From Leptospira paudalimensis (GTDB lineage Bacteria; Spirochaetota; Leptospiria; Leptospirales; Leptospiraceae): a DNA stretch of 48,686 bases. The position numbers were made by a program, and so were the translations under genes. Position 1 is the first letter of the stretch, and the number at the start of each line of letters is the position of its first letter. The stretch spans positions 1 through 48,686 of the forward strand of contig NZ_JAMQPR010000004.1 in assembly GCF_026151345.1 (NCBI RefSeq), read 5' to 3'. The notes under the pieces are model-generated. The model was not told the origin of the DNA. It ran no database searches and worked only from the letters and a program-made list of their open reading frames with translations. Shown here in pieces: positions 7,632-18,030 of this stretch.

Positions 7632-9161
7632 ATGCGTATTTATAGCTCATTTCTCGGCTTGAAACAAATCCAGTTTTATGGGCTGATCCTGCTTTTTTGT
7701 ATCGTCCCTATGGCATGTATCTTGTTATTTCCGGATGTATTCTACAAAGAATATCCCCTTGAATCATTTGTTGTATTTCATAATATCACAGAAATCTTTA
7801 GCATCATTGTTTCGTTTTCTATTTTTGGACTGGGGTATTCTTCTTACTCCCAAAGCCGAAATACTCAAACATACTTTTTGAGTATTGGATTTTTAGTGAT
7901 TGGGCTCATCGATTTTATGCATACCTTGGGATACAAAGGGATGCCTGATTTTGTGACTCCCAACACAGGTAATAAATCCACTCAATTTTGGCTGATCTCA
8001 AGGTTTATCACGGCTCTTGTTTTTATTCTGGCGATTTATGTAAAACCTAACAGACGATACAGTGCTTTCAGGGCAAACGTGTATGTTGTTTTTTCGTTTT
8101 TGCTTGTTGGTTTCGTTTACAATTTGGTGATTTTTAATTCCCACCTTATCCCTGATACATATGTCCATGGTGTTGGTCTCACTCAATTCAAAAAGAATGC
8201 AGAGTTAGTGATCATGTTTATGTTGGTTGTGGCCATCATATTGTATTCGTTTTCCAAGTCCTTACACTCCGATAAACAAAAACAATATTTTTTGGGAGCA
8301 TTTATCATATGCTTTTTTAGTGAACTCGTATTTGCAGTGTATACAAGTGTGTTCGATGTATTCAATGTGTTAGGCCATATTTTTAAAGTAGTTGCTTTCC
8401 AATTGATTTATCGGGCAGTGTTTGTTTCTGCGATTAACGAGCCATATGAAAGACTAATTGATTCGAATGCACTGCTTTCCAAAGAAATACAAGAAAACGA
8501 AGAGTATGCAAAAGTAATTCAGAAGTCATTAAAAGAAAAAGAAAATTTAATCGGTGAGATTTTCCATCGAACAAAAAACTCAATGGAACTTGTTAGGTCA
8601 CTTCTAATGATCCAGTCATCCGATTTTCCAGATGATAAAAATATACGTAGTATCGTAGAGAATACATCTCTCAAAATCCAAACCATGTCCCTCGTACATG
8701 ATCATTTGTACCAGAACAAAGACTTAAGTGAAATCCAAGTATCAGATTACCTTTTATCACTGACTGAAATGGTAAAATCGATGTTTCCAAACTTGGGGAA
8801 AGGAGTTGAGATCCAACTCGAAGCGAACCAAGGTGTACTTTTGTTAGATACTGCTGTTCCATTAGGATTAATTTTTACGGAACTTCTCTCCAATAGTTTA
8901 AAATATGCATTCAAAGATGTAACCAATGCTAAGATTTCAATCAAGTTTAGAATTGATGGGGACAGGTCTCATTTTGAATACAAAGACAATGGGATTGGTC
9001 TGCCTGCTTCGTATGATACAACTAATCATAAAAAATTGGGTTTGAGTTTACTTAAGATCATGGCTGAGAAACAAATGGGAGGAAACTTGAAGATTGATGG
9101 TAGCCAAGGGTTTTCGATGCAATTTGATTTTCCAAATAATTTGTATAAAAAACGAGTTTAG
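7632..9161 (+). CDS. MASE3 sensor histidine kinase (HisKA_2 type)
   Basis: This 509-residue membrane kinase has an N-terminal MASE3 sensor of about seven helices (residues about 15-270), including the motifs EIFSIIVSFSIF and IGLIDFMHTLGYKGMP. A short coiled coil leads to the HisKA_2 phosphoacceptor box EIFHRTKNSMELVRSLL, with His312. An HATPase_c domain follows: N box LLSNSLKYAFKD, G1 box DNGIGLP and a Gly-rich end. No response regulator is adjacent. Its gene follows the SpoIIE phosphatase by 88 bp, with a CTAAC/GTTAG inverted repeat (7601-7615) between them. Its stop codon lies inside the terminator stem for recCBD. Confidence 0.92.
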   Translation: MRIYSSFLGLKQIQFYGLILLFCIVPMACILLFPDVFYKEYPLESFVVFHNITEIFSIIVSFSIFGLGYSSYSQSRNTQTYFLSIGFLVIGLIDFMHTLGYKGMPDFVTPNTGNKSTQFWLISRFITALVFILAIYVKPNRRYSAFRANVYVVFSFLLVGFVYNLVIFNSHLIPDTYVHGVGLTQFKKNAELVIMFMLVVAIILYSFSKSLHSDKQKQYFLGAFIICFFSELVFAVYTSVFDVFNVLGHIFKVVAFQLIYRAVFVSAINEPYERLIDSNALLSKEIQENEEYAKVIQKSLKEKENLIGEIFHRTKNSMELVRSLLMIQSSDFPDDKNIRSIVENTSLKIQTMSLVHDHLYQNKDLSEIQVSDYLLSLTEMVKSMFPNLGKGVEIQLEANQGVLLLDTAVPLGLIFTELLSNSLKYAFKDVTNAKISIKFRIDGDRSHFEYKDNGIGLPASYDTTNHKKLGLSLLKIMAEKQMGGNLKIDGSQGFSMQFDFPNNLYKKRV

Positions 9162-9178
9162 TTTTTAATCTAAACTCG
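9140..9178 (-). terminator. Intrinsic terminator of the recCBD operon
   Basis: On the minus strand CGAGTTTAG (9178-9170) pairs with CTAAACTCG (9161-9153) around an 8-base loop, followed by TTTTTTATAC. This is about 55 bases beyond the recD stop. The stem overlaps the last codons of the convergent kinase gene. Confidence 0.78.
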
Positions 9179-9232
9179 GTTCCATCCATTTCATTTCAGA
9201 CTAGAGTTGTATTGATTGATAACAATGTTATG

Positions 9233-11032
9233 TTATGGAATCTGAATTCCTGTATGCCGTTTGCGGAATGATTGTAATCCAAATTCCCATGTTTGGAAAT
9301 CTCCAAATAAGATTACTTTTTCTTTCGCACGAGTGATCGCCGTGTATAAGATCCTTCTGTTGACTATGGAAAGATTGTTTTCTGTATCTACATCCAAAGC
9401 TGTTTTGGGAGGAAGATAAAGGTAAATCGATTTGTATTCAGAACCTTGGCTTTTGTGAATCGTGAGAAAGAATGCTGGTTCATGGTCAGGTAATGTATCG
9501 AGTGCAAAGGAATACAAACGATCTTCAATGGGGAATACTGCCCTTAACTCAGAATTGATGGATACCACAAGGCCAATATCACCATTAAACAATTTTCTCA
9601 TTTGGTCATTTGATTGGATGATGATCGGCATGCCTTCAAAGTAAAAGGACTTGGATAATTGCCGGTATCTAAGATTCGTTTGGTTTTTAGGATTTGAAAT
9701 TTGTTTTTTGGCATAACTTAAGATTTGGTTTTGGATGGCTTCGATACCAAAGTATCCATTCCGTAAGATCGTGAGGCATCTGTATTCATTCACAATGGAC
9801 TCAAATATCGCTTTGTTAGATGGGTCTTTCAGTGCATTTGGTTCCCAATGGAGTTTGGATGTCGCATTGGCAGTGTGCAGATACAATGTTTCCCATAAAA
9901 ATGGAACTAAACTTTCTAAGTTCCAATCGAGAATCTCAAGATTTCCATTGGCTGACTTTGTTTTTTTATCACCTTGGATCCAAACAAAATCCTTTTCCAA
10001 GTGGAGTTCTGATTTTGTGATCAAGTTTGGTGTTGGGAATGGTTTTGGTTTACTATTTTCACCAAAGGATTGTTTGACGACTTCAGCAAAAATACTAAAT
10101 TCGGAAGTATCTGAAAAACGGTGGTTACTGGTAAGTTCTGATAAAAATTCTTTTTTGTTTTTTAATGTTGTGATGAGATCGGTTAACACCTCACCTTGCC
10201 CCACAGAAGGGAGTTGGTTTGGATCTCCAAGTAAAATGATATGGGTATCAAAATGAATCGCTGAGAAAAATAAATTCATCAATTTTAAATCTACCATGGA
10301 CGATTCATCCATGATGATCAAATCATATGGTAAAGTGCGTTTCTCACCAAATTTGGCTTGGTTTGTCGTTGGGTTGATTTTTAATAAATTGTGAATGGTT
10401 TGTCCGCGGAACTTAGAAGACTCAGAAGGATTCTCTGCAAATCTTTCTAAATTCCTTTGGATGGATTCTGTTAATCTTTGTGATGCTCTTCCTGTTGGTG
10501 CCACAAGTGCAATCCGTTCTACGTTGGGGAGTGATTCCAATCTGTATAATGCCATTAAGAGAAAGGAAACAACCGTTGTTTTCCCAGTCCCTGGGCCACC
10601 AGAGATCACTCGGAAGTTTGTTGTGATGACATCTCTGATCGTATCCCTTTGTTCTTTCGCAAGTGTGATGTTTGATTCGGTTTCTAAATTTGTCACGATC
10701 TTAGTGATTTGTTCTTCTGTGATCGTTGTATTCTTTTTTTGGTTTGTTTTATGGGTTAAGAATGCCTCGAGTAAAGATTCGAATTTGATTTTTTCCGAAT
10801 GGCTTTTTTGCAGATACAACCTGGATTCTGTTCCCTCTTTCTCGATCAAAAAAGGGAAGTAGGTTTTCAGTTTGTCGATTGTGTTATCATCCGTGATGGG
10901 AATGTACAAATCTCCGCTCTGGGATTGGACGAGTAAACTTGCAATTATATCCTTAAGTGACGAGTCCCAATCGGGGAAAAGATTGTATAAGGAATTCACA
11001 AAGGTTTGGATTTTTTCATCGATCACTTTCAT
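9233..11032 (-). CDS. recD: RecD, exonuclease V alpha subunit
   Basis: This 599-residue superfamily 1B helicase is the 5'-3' motor of RecBCD, the enzyme that resects double-strand breaks for RecA loading. After an N-terminal alpha domain, motif I is GGPGTGKTT (145-153) and motif II is DESSMVDL. Later come LGDPNQLPSVGQGE (motif III), HKSQGSEY (motif V) and YTAITRAKEKV (motif VI). The length is normal for RecD of the RecBCD group. It overlaps recB by the 4-base ATGA, so it is translationally coupled as the last gene of the operon. All helicase motifs look intact. Confidence 0.95.
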   Translation of the reverse strand: MKVIDEKIQTFVNSLYNLFPDWDSSLKDIIASLLVQSQSGDLYIPITDDNTIDKLKTYFPFLIEKEGTESRLYLQKSHSEKIKFESLLEAFLTHKTNQKKNTTITEEQITKIVTNLETESNITLAKEQRDTIRDVITTNFRVISGGPGTGKTTVVSFLLMALYRLESLPNVERIALVAPTGRASQRLTESIQRNLERFAENPSESSKFRGQTIHNLLKINPTTNQAKFGEKRTLPYDLIIMDESSMVDLKLMNLFFSAIHFDTHIILLGDPNQLPSVGQGEVLTDLITTLKNKKEFLSELTSNHRFSDTSEFSIFAEVVKQSFGENSKPKPFPTPNLITKSELHLEKDFVWIQGDKKTKSANGNLEILDWNLESLVPFLWETLYLHTANATSKLHWEPNALKDPSNKAIFESIVNEYRCLTILRNGYFGIEAIQNQILSYAKKQISNPKNQTNLRYRQLSKSFYFEGMPIIIQSNDQMRKLFNGDIGLVVSINSELRAVFPIEDRLYSFALDTLPDHEPAFFLTIHKSQGSEYKSIYLYLPPKTALDVDTENNLSIVNRRILYTAITRAKEKVILFGDFQTWEFGLQSFRKRHTGIQIP

Positions 11033-14000
11033 GAATATACCTTTTCCAATTGGTCAGAGGCACTACGGATATAAGCCATCACTTCTTTTTTGATTCCTTC
11101 AAACTGCTCGAGTGTCCATTCGGAATCGGAATGTTTTAAATCAGAGTAGATACCAGTTTGTTTGTCACCAGACATTCCTCTTAAAAACAAATAATAGACT
11201 CCGCCAAACTTATCTAAGGCTACCTCTGGTCCGAAAAGAGACTTTAGGTATTCAAATAAAATAAAGGAATACACTGACTTTTGGAAGAGGTACCCTTTGT
11301 CACGGACGGCATTGGCGACTGCTTCGCTACTATAATCGTTGTTTGGTAATAAATTGGATTTATAATCGACAATATAGAATTTCTGATCCTTTACAAACAC
11401 CAAATCGATGGCTCCTTTTAAGTAGTGTTCAAACCCATCAGTTAAAGAGGCGCCACTTTCTTTCAGTAAGTTTTGTAAGAATAAATGGAATTTTAATTCT
11501 GCAGACTTTTCTTCTTCCTTTAATTCACTTAAGGATATGGAGTTGCCAGTTGCTAGATTGATCTTTGCCGTCATTGCATTTTTTAATAGGGAAGCAACAG
11601 TCTCTTCTATTTTAAGTTCCTTACCTTCGACTTCAACGGGATACCTTGCAAACGATTTTTGGTAAGCCCACTTCCATACGGAACTTTGTAGAATCGTATC
11701 CACATCCGATTGAAAAATAGAGAAATCACATAATTCAAGAATGTTATGTAAAAAATTTCCGATCTTCGCACTTGAGGGCAATTCGATTGTCGAACTCACT
11801 TCCACATCAGGAGTTTCTTCTAATTCTTTTTTCTTTTCTTCTTGGGTGACATTTAAGTTTTTTTCATTGGCTTGCAAACTTGTATAACTATGTTGCAAGA
11901 GCACTCTACCAATTTTGATTTCAGAAGGGTATAAAATCGGGGAAGTTGGTTTCTTCGATTGGGTGTCATTTGTAGGTAGAGGATTTGTTTTTGTAACTTC
12001 TGAAATTTCGTTTGGATCTCGGAATACAAAACTCGATGTTAGAGAAGGATTCTGGTTTCTCAACGATTGGATTCTTTCTAATTCTTGGTAGAGGATTTGG
12101 CTATAACCAGAATTGGGAAGTTTATTGGCTCCGCCCCAATTGAGTTTGGGAAGGTAAAGCCTGAGGTTAGGCCTTGTGAGAGCAACATATAACAGGCGTT
12201 TTTGTTCATTCAGGAAATGATTTTGTTCGTCTTCTTTATCTGGATTTAGATCCCATAAGTCAAGAATCCATTTTCGTTTTTTACCTTCCGGTGTTTCGAT
12301 TTCGATCGGGTATTCTTTATTCGTGATACGGTTTCCCCTGTTTCCAAAATAAAATAAGAATACGACTGGCCACTCCAATCCTTTTGATGCATGGATGGTT
12401 AAAATTTGTACAGAATCTTCTTCTGTCTCACGATCAAATAACGGCTCTTCTTCGGGAGATTGTTTTTTTTGTTTGAGTTCACGTAAATGGGAGAGTAACT
12501 CTTGCAAACTACAATTTGACTTCAGTTGTATTTCTAATAGTTTTTGAAAGATTTGCCGGAAGTTTGTACGTTTCCGTTCCCATTCGAGTGTACTTTTGCC
12601 TTCTAACCAAAAGAGTTTGGTTTCGTCCATGACAGAACGAAAGAAACTTGCATATCGATTTTCTTTGACGAGTCTTTGCCACTTATCGATGAGTGATTTC
12701 TCATACGAATCAATGGAGTGTTCATCAAACTTTTGGATTTCATGTGGGTGGATAGAAAAGATATCAGAGAATAGAATTTTTTTATAACTTTGTGAAGAGT
12801 TGGAACTCAGTAAACATTCCAAGAGATTTTGAATTTGATCGGCTTCTCTGGATTGGTAAATCCCTCTTTGTTTGTAGATGGAACATGGGATTCCCGCTTT
12901 TGATAGATAGAATTCAACAAGAGCTGATTCCTTCTGATTCCCACAAAGAATGGCTATGTCTTTTAACTTGACCTCTTGGATTTCTCGTTCGCCTTTTTTA
13001 TTGTAGGAAAGAGTTGTTTCTTTGGTATGGATTCGTTTGATTTCATTGCGAATTGTCTCCGCCCAAGTATTTCTTACTTTGTCTACGTTTTGAATCCGTT
13101 CTTTGAAATCAAAAATATGAATCGCTGATTCATCAGGATTCACATATTGGTACTTGATGGTATCAGAGTCAGGGGAGGATACTTTCTTATATAAGTAGTT
13201 TTCTTTACTAGAGCCAGGTTCTTCGATGGGGAAAAAATGTGTTGTACCATATTCTTTTGTTTCATCATGGAAAATGGTATTGAGACCATGGATTAATTCT
13301 TTTGTGGATCGATAATTGGTTTCTAAGGTAGCTTTGGATTCGAAGTCACGAGATGCGTCCAGATAAATTCCAATATCGGCTCCGCGAAATCCGTAGATAC
13401 TTTGTTTCGGGTCACCAATACAAAAGAGCATTCTTGACTTTGTATCTTTGTCTAAAAATAAAGTTTTAAAAATTTGGTATTGGTTTTTGTCTGTGTCTTG
13501 GAATTCATCTAGAATACATACTTGGAATCGTTCTTGTAAAGATTGGACCAAGGTTTGGTTTGGGTTACGAACAATCACATCATATACCTTTAAGATCATT
13601 TGATCATAGGTCAGGTATTCGCCTTTATCGATAATAGCTTTTGTTTTAGAAGTGAGTTCATTGACTGTATTTTGTAAGAAGATAGATCCTTCATAATCCA
13701 ATTGATCAAGAGGGAAGATTTCCTTCAGAGAATCGACTACCGATTTTATTTTCCCTTGTAACGCAACGGCGGCTTGGTCTAATTTTTTGACAATTGCATT
13801 ACCCTCCAATAGGAAATAATCGAATTCTGTAGCGTTTATTTTGTTACCAAGAGAACGACCTAACTTCTTAATCAGTTTCAATCCTTTCGTTAGATACTTT
13901 GTATCTTCGCTAAGGATCGCATTTGCAAATGATTCGAGTGAGTGCCAATTCTCCATCCATGGTTGGATGCTACCTTTCGCTCCTTGCGCAGTAATTGCTT

Positions 14001-14637
14001 CACCAGTTGTTCCATTTAAAGCTTCACAGATTGTGAGGATGACTTCCGAGACATTGCTTTTCTTTGCATTGTGAATGCATTCGTCTAAGGATACAAATTT
14101 AGGAAATACATAGTCCTTTGTGTCAGCAAGGAGTTTAGAAGTTGTGTTAACAACGAGGTCTTCCTTCGTTTTTAAATTAGAGATGAGAATCTCATTTGCG
14201 AGTGACTCTTTGTCTCTACCTTCCCATTGGCTCCTTTTTAATTCGTAAAACGTCTTTCGAATCAATTCTTCATTCGATGTGAGTTTGACATTGGGATTGT
14301 TTTGGGTTTCGACTGGGTATTCCGTTAATACCATATTGCAGAAACCATGGATGGTGGAGATTGTAACTTGGTCTAAATCGCGGAGATACTGGTAGTATTC
14401 TGGGTGTTGCCCATTCTCATAGAGTTCTAGGATTTTTAATTTTAATCGGGTCTTCAATTCCCCAGCAGCTTTTTCGGTAAAGGTGAGCACCAAAAAATTG
14501 AGTAGTCGATTTTCTTTGATACGATTGGTTACATCATGGGTCATCACATCACCTAACATTTGCATGATGAGGTGTGTTTTCCCAGTTCCAGCAGATGCTT
14601 CGATAAAATTGGGATGGTTACTTAAAGGATGGTTCAT
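11029..14637 (-). CDS. recB: RecB, helicase-nuclease subunit of exonuclease V
   Basis: This 1202-residue protein is a UvrD-like superfamily 1A helicase fused to a RecB nuclease domain. Walker A is ASAGTGKT (14-21). Motif II is LDEFQDTDKNQYQIF, motif III GDPKQSIYGFRGADI, motif V HASKGLEWPVVF, and motif VI RLLYVALTRP. The nuclease domain near the C-terminus shows GAIDLVFV followed by IVDYKSN, the conserved Asp and D-Y-K catalytic set. It acts as the 3'-5' motor and nuclease of RecBCD. It overlaps recC and recD by 4 bases each. The protein appears complete and catalytically intact. Confidence 0.96.
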   Translation of the reverse strand: MNHPLSNHPNFIEASAGTGKTHLIMQMLGDVMTHDVTNRIKENRLLNFLVLTFTEKAAGELKTRLKLKILELYENGQHPEYYQYLRDLDQVTISTIHGFCNMVLTEYPVETQNNPNVKLTSNEELIRKTFYELKRSQWEGRDKESLANEILISNLKTKEDLVVNTTSKLLADTKDYVFPKFVSLDECIHNAKKSNVSEVILTICEALNGTTGEAITAQGAKGSIQPWMENWHSLESFANAILSEDTKYLTKGLKLIKKLGRSLGNKINATEFDYFLLEGNAIVKKLDQAAVALQGKIKSVVDSLKEIFPLDQLDYEGSIFLQNTVNELTSKTKAIIDKGEYLTYDQMILKVYDVIVRNPNQTLVQSLQERFQVCILDEFQDTDKNQYQIFKTLFLDKDTKSRMLFCIGDPKQSIYGFRGADIGIYLDASRDFESKATLETNYRSTKELIHGLNTIFHDETKEYGTTHFFPIEEPGSSKENYLYKKVSSPDSDTIKYQYVNPDESAIHIFDFKERIQNVDKVRNTWAETIRNEIKRIHTKETTLSYNKKGEREIQEVKLKDIAILCGNQKESALVEFYLSKAGIPCSIYKQRGIYQSREADQIQNLLECLLSSNSSQSYKKILFSDIFSIHPHEIQKFDEHSIDSYEKSLIDKWQRLVKENRYASFFRSVMDETKLFWLEGKSTLEWERKRTNFRQIFQKLLEIQLKSNCSLQELLSHLRELKQKKQSPEEEPLFDRETEEDSVQILTIHASKGLEWPVVFLFYFGNRGNRITNKEYPIEIETPEGKKRKWILDLWDLNPDKEDEQNHFLNEQKRLLYVALTRPNLRLYLPKLNWGGANKLPNSGYSQILYQELERIQSLRNQNPSLTSSFVFRDPNEISEVTKTNPLPTNDTQSKKPTSPILYPSEIKIGRVLLQHSYTSLQANEKNLNVTQEEKKKELEETPDVEVSSTIELPSSAKIGNFLHNILELCDFSIFQSDVDTILQSSVWKWAYQKSFARYPVEVEGKELKIEETVASLLKNAMTAKINLATGNSISLSELKEEEKSAELKFHLFLQNLLKESGASLTDGFEHYLKGAIDLVFVKDQKFYIVDYKSNLLPNNDYSSEAVANAVRDKGYLFQKSVYSFILFEYLKSLFGPEVALDKFGGVYYLFLRGMSGDKQTGIYSDLKHSDSEWTLEQFEGIKKEVMAYIRSASDQLEKVYS

Positions 14638-17600
14638 TTTGAAAATCCTTTTCTCAGAAGGGGTAAGAGTAGGGGATAGACCTTCTTGAATGAAAATTGG
14701 TTTAGTAAATCCTTTCCATAAGGTGATAGTTTCATATGTTCAGACTCGAATTCTAAGATTTGGTCTGCCTCTTCTTCCAAAAATTCCTTCCATGCTGATT
14801 CTAATGCATCTCTATCGTCTTCTGAGTGATCCGTTCCGTTTTCCGCAAAAAATAAATTGAGACCAGGATTTGGTACATACATAGGTGGTGATTCATTGAT
14901 GAGTGTGACAATGTTTCGAATGTAATCTGCCGATTCCTTTTCTGGTAAATGGTCCAATGGAAGGATCATATCCTTTTCTTTTTGTTTTGATAAGATGGGA
15001 ATGATGACTAATTTTTTTCCAATCGTTCGGAATAGGCATGCACTGAGGAATAGAAGGATCATCTTACCAAAATAGTCTTTTACGTATTCATTTGCTTTTT
15101 CGGGTTTTGGTACAAAACTCCTTGGATAAAACCAATAGTAAGTATCACCGATCGCGATTAGATTTTCCCACTCGCCCGTGATGGATTGGTTTTCATCCAA
15201 AGGAAAGGAAGGCAATTGGAAACCGTCACGTAAGCCAGTATCACCAATCGAGAGTGAACTCAAATAGACCATTCCATTCGCATTCGAAAAGAGTTCTGCC
15301 TTTAATGTTTTGTACACTTCTGCAATTGCAGTCAGTTCCTCTAATAAGGTTTCTGTTGTGACTAAATGGAAAGCACCATAGGGAAACTCAGCTTTTTTCT
15401 CTGCGATTTGACTGAACTCATTGATTTTTTGTGCAATCGTATCTTTGTCCCAAGGCCAAATTCCTTCTTTTGCCAATGATTCCGTAAAGAGAGGCACAAA
15501 TTTTGATTTGAATAGGTATGTTTCCAGTGAATTGAAATAAAATGGTTCTTCCGCAGATGTTTCCTCTTCATCGTCAATATAACCTAAGTTTTCTTTGATG
15601 AAGGGGAGAATTGGATTTTTAAAGGCAGAAGCAATGGATGAAATTGAAATTTCTTTTTTGGATTTTAATTCTGAATTAGGCAAAGCCAAATCTTCTAAGG
15701 AAGTAAAACTTGGTTTTGGCAATTCTGCCTGTAAACTTCTGTATTGTTTTAAATTTCTAGCATAATCATAGGAATGTAGAATTTCCATTTCATAAAATCG
15801 ACTATAGGGTGTTAGTGGGATTTCGGTCGCACTATCGATCCCAAGTGAATTCATAATCTCAAATAAACTCGAACAAGGCTCAAATTCTTTATCTTCTAAT
15901 GTATTCTTACCAACATAGGAAAATGTGATACTGTCTTCTGCCGATAGAATGGTTTCCCAGAGCAATGATTCTTGGATTTCAACTCGATTCAAATCCCAAG
16001 GTTTTGCATCATTTTTTCTAAGATTAAACCTAGATAGATCTTTGGATCCAGGAAATTTTCCTTCGCCTAATCCAACGATATAGATATGGGAAAAGGGAAT
16101 GGGTCGCATGGGTTGCAAGAGAGAAATGGTAATCCCTTCTGTTAGGTAATTTCCTTTTTGAGTCGCAATGTTAGAAAAGATTTCATCCGTTTGCAAGGTT
16201 AGGAATTGTAAGAAGTCGTTTACATTATTCCATTCAGTATCACACCATTTCGCAATGGTTTCTAACCATGTAGTCAAATAGATCCTTTCGTTTTCTGTTT
16301 CCTCACTAAACTTGAAGAACTGATTCCATTTGGATTCGAATGACTTAAATCTTTCACTTGTAGGCAACTGTAAAAATTCAGATGTAAAAAACGTTTGTAA
16401 CGATTTGATTTGTTCCCAAACCAAATTGAGATGCAAAACGGAATCTTCTTCTGCTAAAGGATCTGTGATCATACCCATATTGTCCCAAGTTGTTTTTTCA
16501 TCACTGATGACTGAGAGGACTGCGCGTTTCACTCCAAAGGAAATGGTATATGGGTTCTCCTCTTTGTTTTCGTCATAGAGGGAACCAAGTGAATTGAGTA
16601 GTTGGGTTACGGAATTTGTTTGGTCAGAGGATTCGTTTTTGTTTTTGCCAGTGATGAGTGGATTTTCTAATAATTGAATGAAATCGTCTTTTTCAATGCG
16701 TTGGTTTAAAAACGATGCGAAGAGAATTGAAAATACTTTGTATAACAAAGAAGAATCTTTTGCCACTAAATCAGAAAGAGAATAATGCAATCGATGGAGA
16801 GTAGGGGTCTCCTCTAATCTTTGTGTTGTATAAATCCCTCCATGGAAAACCCATTCAATTGCTGCTTTGTAATCATTGGTATTGGGAACAAGGATCGCAA
16901 AGTCTAACAAACTTAAAGTCCCTTTGCTTGCACTTATTTTATGAAGGATATCATGTGCGATGGATTCCATCTCGCGGTATTCAGAAGGTGCATTCCATAC
17001 CCGAACAGTTTGGTCGTTTAAGTAGTTCTCTTCCTTTACTTGTTCTTCAAGTAAGATGGACTTGAGTTTTGCAAGCATACCACCACTTGCATATTTGGAT
17101 TTTTCTTTTTGTTTGGTACTGTTTGAAAATTCTTTTGCTATATAGGATTGTGGTTTTGCAAATTTGGATAAGTAGTTTTTAGTTTTCTCTGGATTTTGTC
17201 CAATGACTTTGCCATTATGAAATTGGTAGATATAGATGTTAAAATTTGGATTCTTCGAAACTGTTTTCAAAAAATCAATATAAGTCCCAGACAAATTGGA
17301 CAAACAAAAAAAATGTAAATTCCCATGGAGGGATAATTCTTTTCCTTTCACGAGGTAATAGAATAAGTTTTTTTTGTCGTCTTTGTTGATCCCAAGATAA
17401 ATTTCTTTTTCCAATTCCCAGTATGGATCTTTTGTGAGTTGGTTTGAAATGTTACTCTTCGTATCCCTTAGCCAGTTGTGAATCCAGTCTGACCTGTTCA
17501 ATTCATAATCTTTGAAATATTTTGTCAATAGATCAGATAAATAGTATAACTTTGGTAAATCGGAAATGTATGTTTTGATCTCTGGATGATTTTGGAATAA

Positions 17601-17933
17601 GGTTGTTTGGTTTTCATATAGGTAACGAAAACAATCCTTTTGAAAGGAATTGTAATCATAAAAATTTTCCTCTTCTGCCCAAGGAGGAATTTGTAAGGAA
17701 GCAAATATCGTTTTTAAAATCGCTTTTTCTAAGAATGTAAATTCAACATTGATAGAAAGTTGTGAGTCATTGTATTTCGGTATGTTTAGTTTTAACCAAG
17801 GAATTAAATTGGTATTCGGCACAACCACAAGTGGCATGCGAAGTGGATTTTCAATTTGTTCCTTCTTGATTTGTTTGGTTAGTTCCGAAGTGATTTCGTG
17901 CAGATGAAGTCCTGCAAAATAATGTATTGGCAA
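14634..17933 (-). CDS. recC: RecC, Chi-scanning subunit of exonuclease V
   Basis: This 1099-residue protein has the RecC pattern: an inactivated helicase-like N-terminal half (VVVPNTNLIPWLKLNI), then LLDFAILVPN, GLGEGKFPGSKDLSRFNL and a C-terminal inactive-nuclease-like region. In the holoenzyme RecC holds RecB and RecD together and recognises Chi. The start is a TTG, supported by AAGGGA seven bases upstream and by family alignment of the MPIHYFAGLHLHEI beginning; no ATG lies nearby. It is the first gene of recC-recB-recD. A Flavo-1-like element lies about 100 bp upstream on the same strand. Confidence 0.93.
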   Translation of the reverse strand: MPIHYFAGLHLHEITSELTKQIKKEQIENPLRMPLVVVPNTNLIPWLKLNIPKYNDSQLSINVEFTFLEKAILKTIFASLQIPPWAEEENFYDYNSFQKDCFRYLYENQTTLFQNHPEIKTYISDLPKLYYLSDLLTKYFKDYELNRSDWIHNWLRDTKSNISNQLTKDPYWELEKEIYLGINKDDKKNLFYYLVKGKELSLHGNLHFFCLSNLSGTYIDFLKTVSKNPNFNIYIYQFHNGKVIGQNPEKTKNYLSKFAKPQSYIAKEFSNSTKQKEKSKYASGGMLAKLKSILLEEQVKEENYLNDQTVRVWNAPSEYREMESIAHDILHKISASKGTLSLLDFAILVPNTNDYKAAIEWVFHGGIYTTQRLEETPTLHRLHYSLSDLVAKDSSLLYKVFSILFASFLNQRIEKDDFIQLLENPLITGKNKNESSDQTNSVTQLLNSLGSLYDENKEENPYTISFGVKRAVLSVISDEKTTWDNMGMITDPLAEEDSVLHLNLVWEQIKSLQTFFTSEFLQLPTSERFKSFESKWNQFFKFSEETENERIYLTTWLETIAKWCDTEWNNVNDFLQFLTLQTDEIFSNIATQKGNYLTEGITISLLQPMRPIPFSHIYIVGLGEGKFPGSKDLSRFNLRKNDAKPWDLNRVEIQESLLWETILSAEDSITFSYVGKNTLEDKEFEPCSSLFEIMNSLGIDSATEIPLTPYSRFYEMEILHSYDYARNLKQYRSLQAELPKPSFTSLEDLALPNSELKSKKEISISSIASAFKNPILPFIKENLGYIDDEEETSAEEPFYFNSLETYLFKSKFVPLFTESLAKEGIWPWDKDTIAQKINEFSQIAEKKAEFPYGAFHLVTTETLLEELTAIAEVYKTLKAELFSNANGMVYLSSLSIGDTGLRDGFQLPSFPLDENQSITGEWENLIAIGDTYYWFYPRSFVPKPEKANEYVKDYFGKMILLFLSACLFRTIGKKLVIIPILSKQKEKDMILPLDHLPEKESADYIRNIVTLINESPPMYVPNPGLNLFFAENGTDHSEDDRDALESAWKEFLEEEADQILEFESEHMKLSPYGKDLLNQFSFKKVYPLLLPLLRKGFSK

Positions 17934-18030
17934 AAAAAATCCCTTATTTCAAAAATCAAACATAGTTTCACCTCGTAGAATTGGGAACGCAATCATTATC
18001 TGTTGTTCCTTTTTGAAAAAGAAAAAATTA

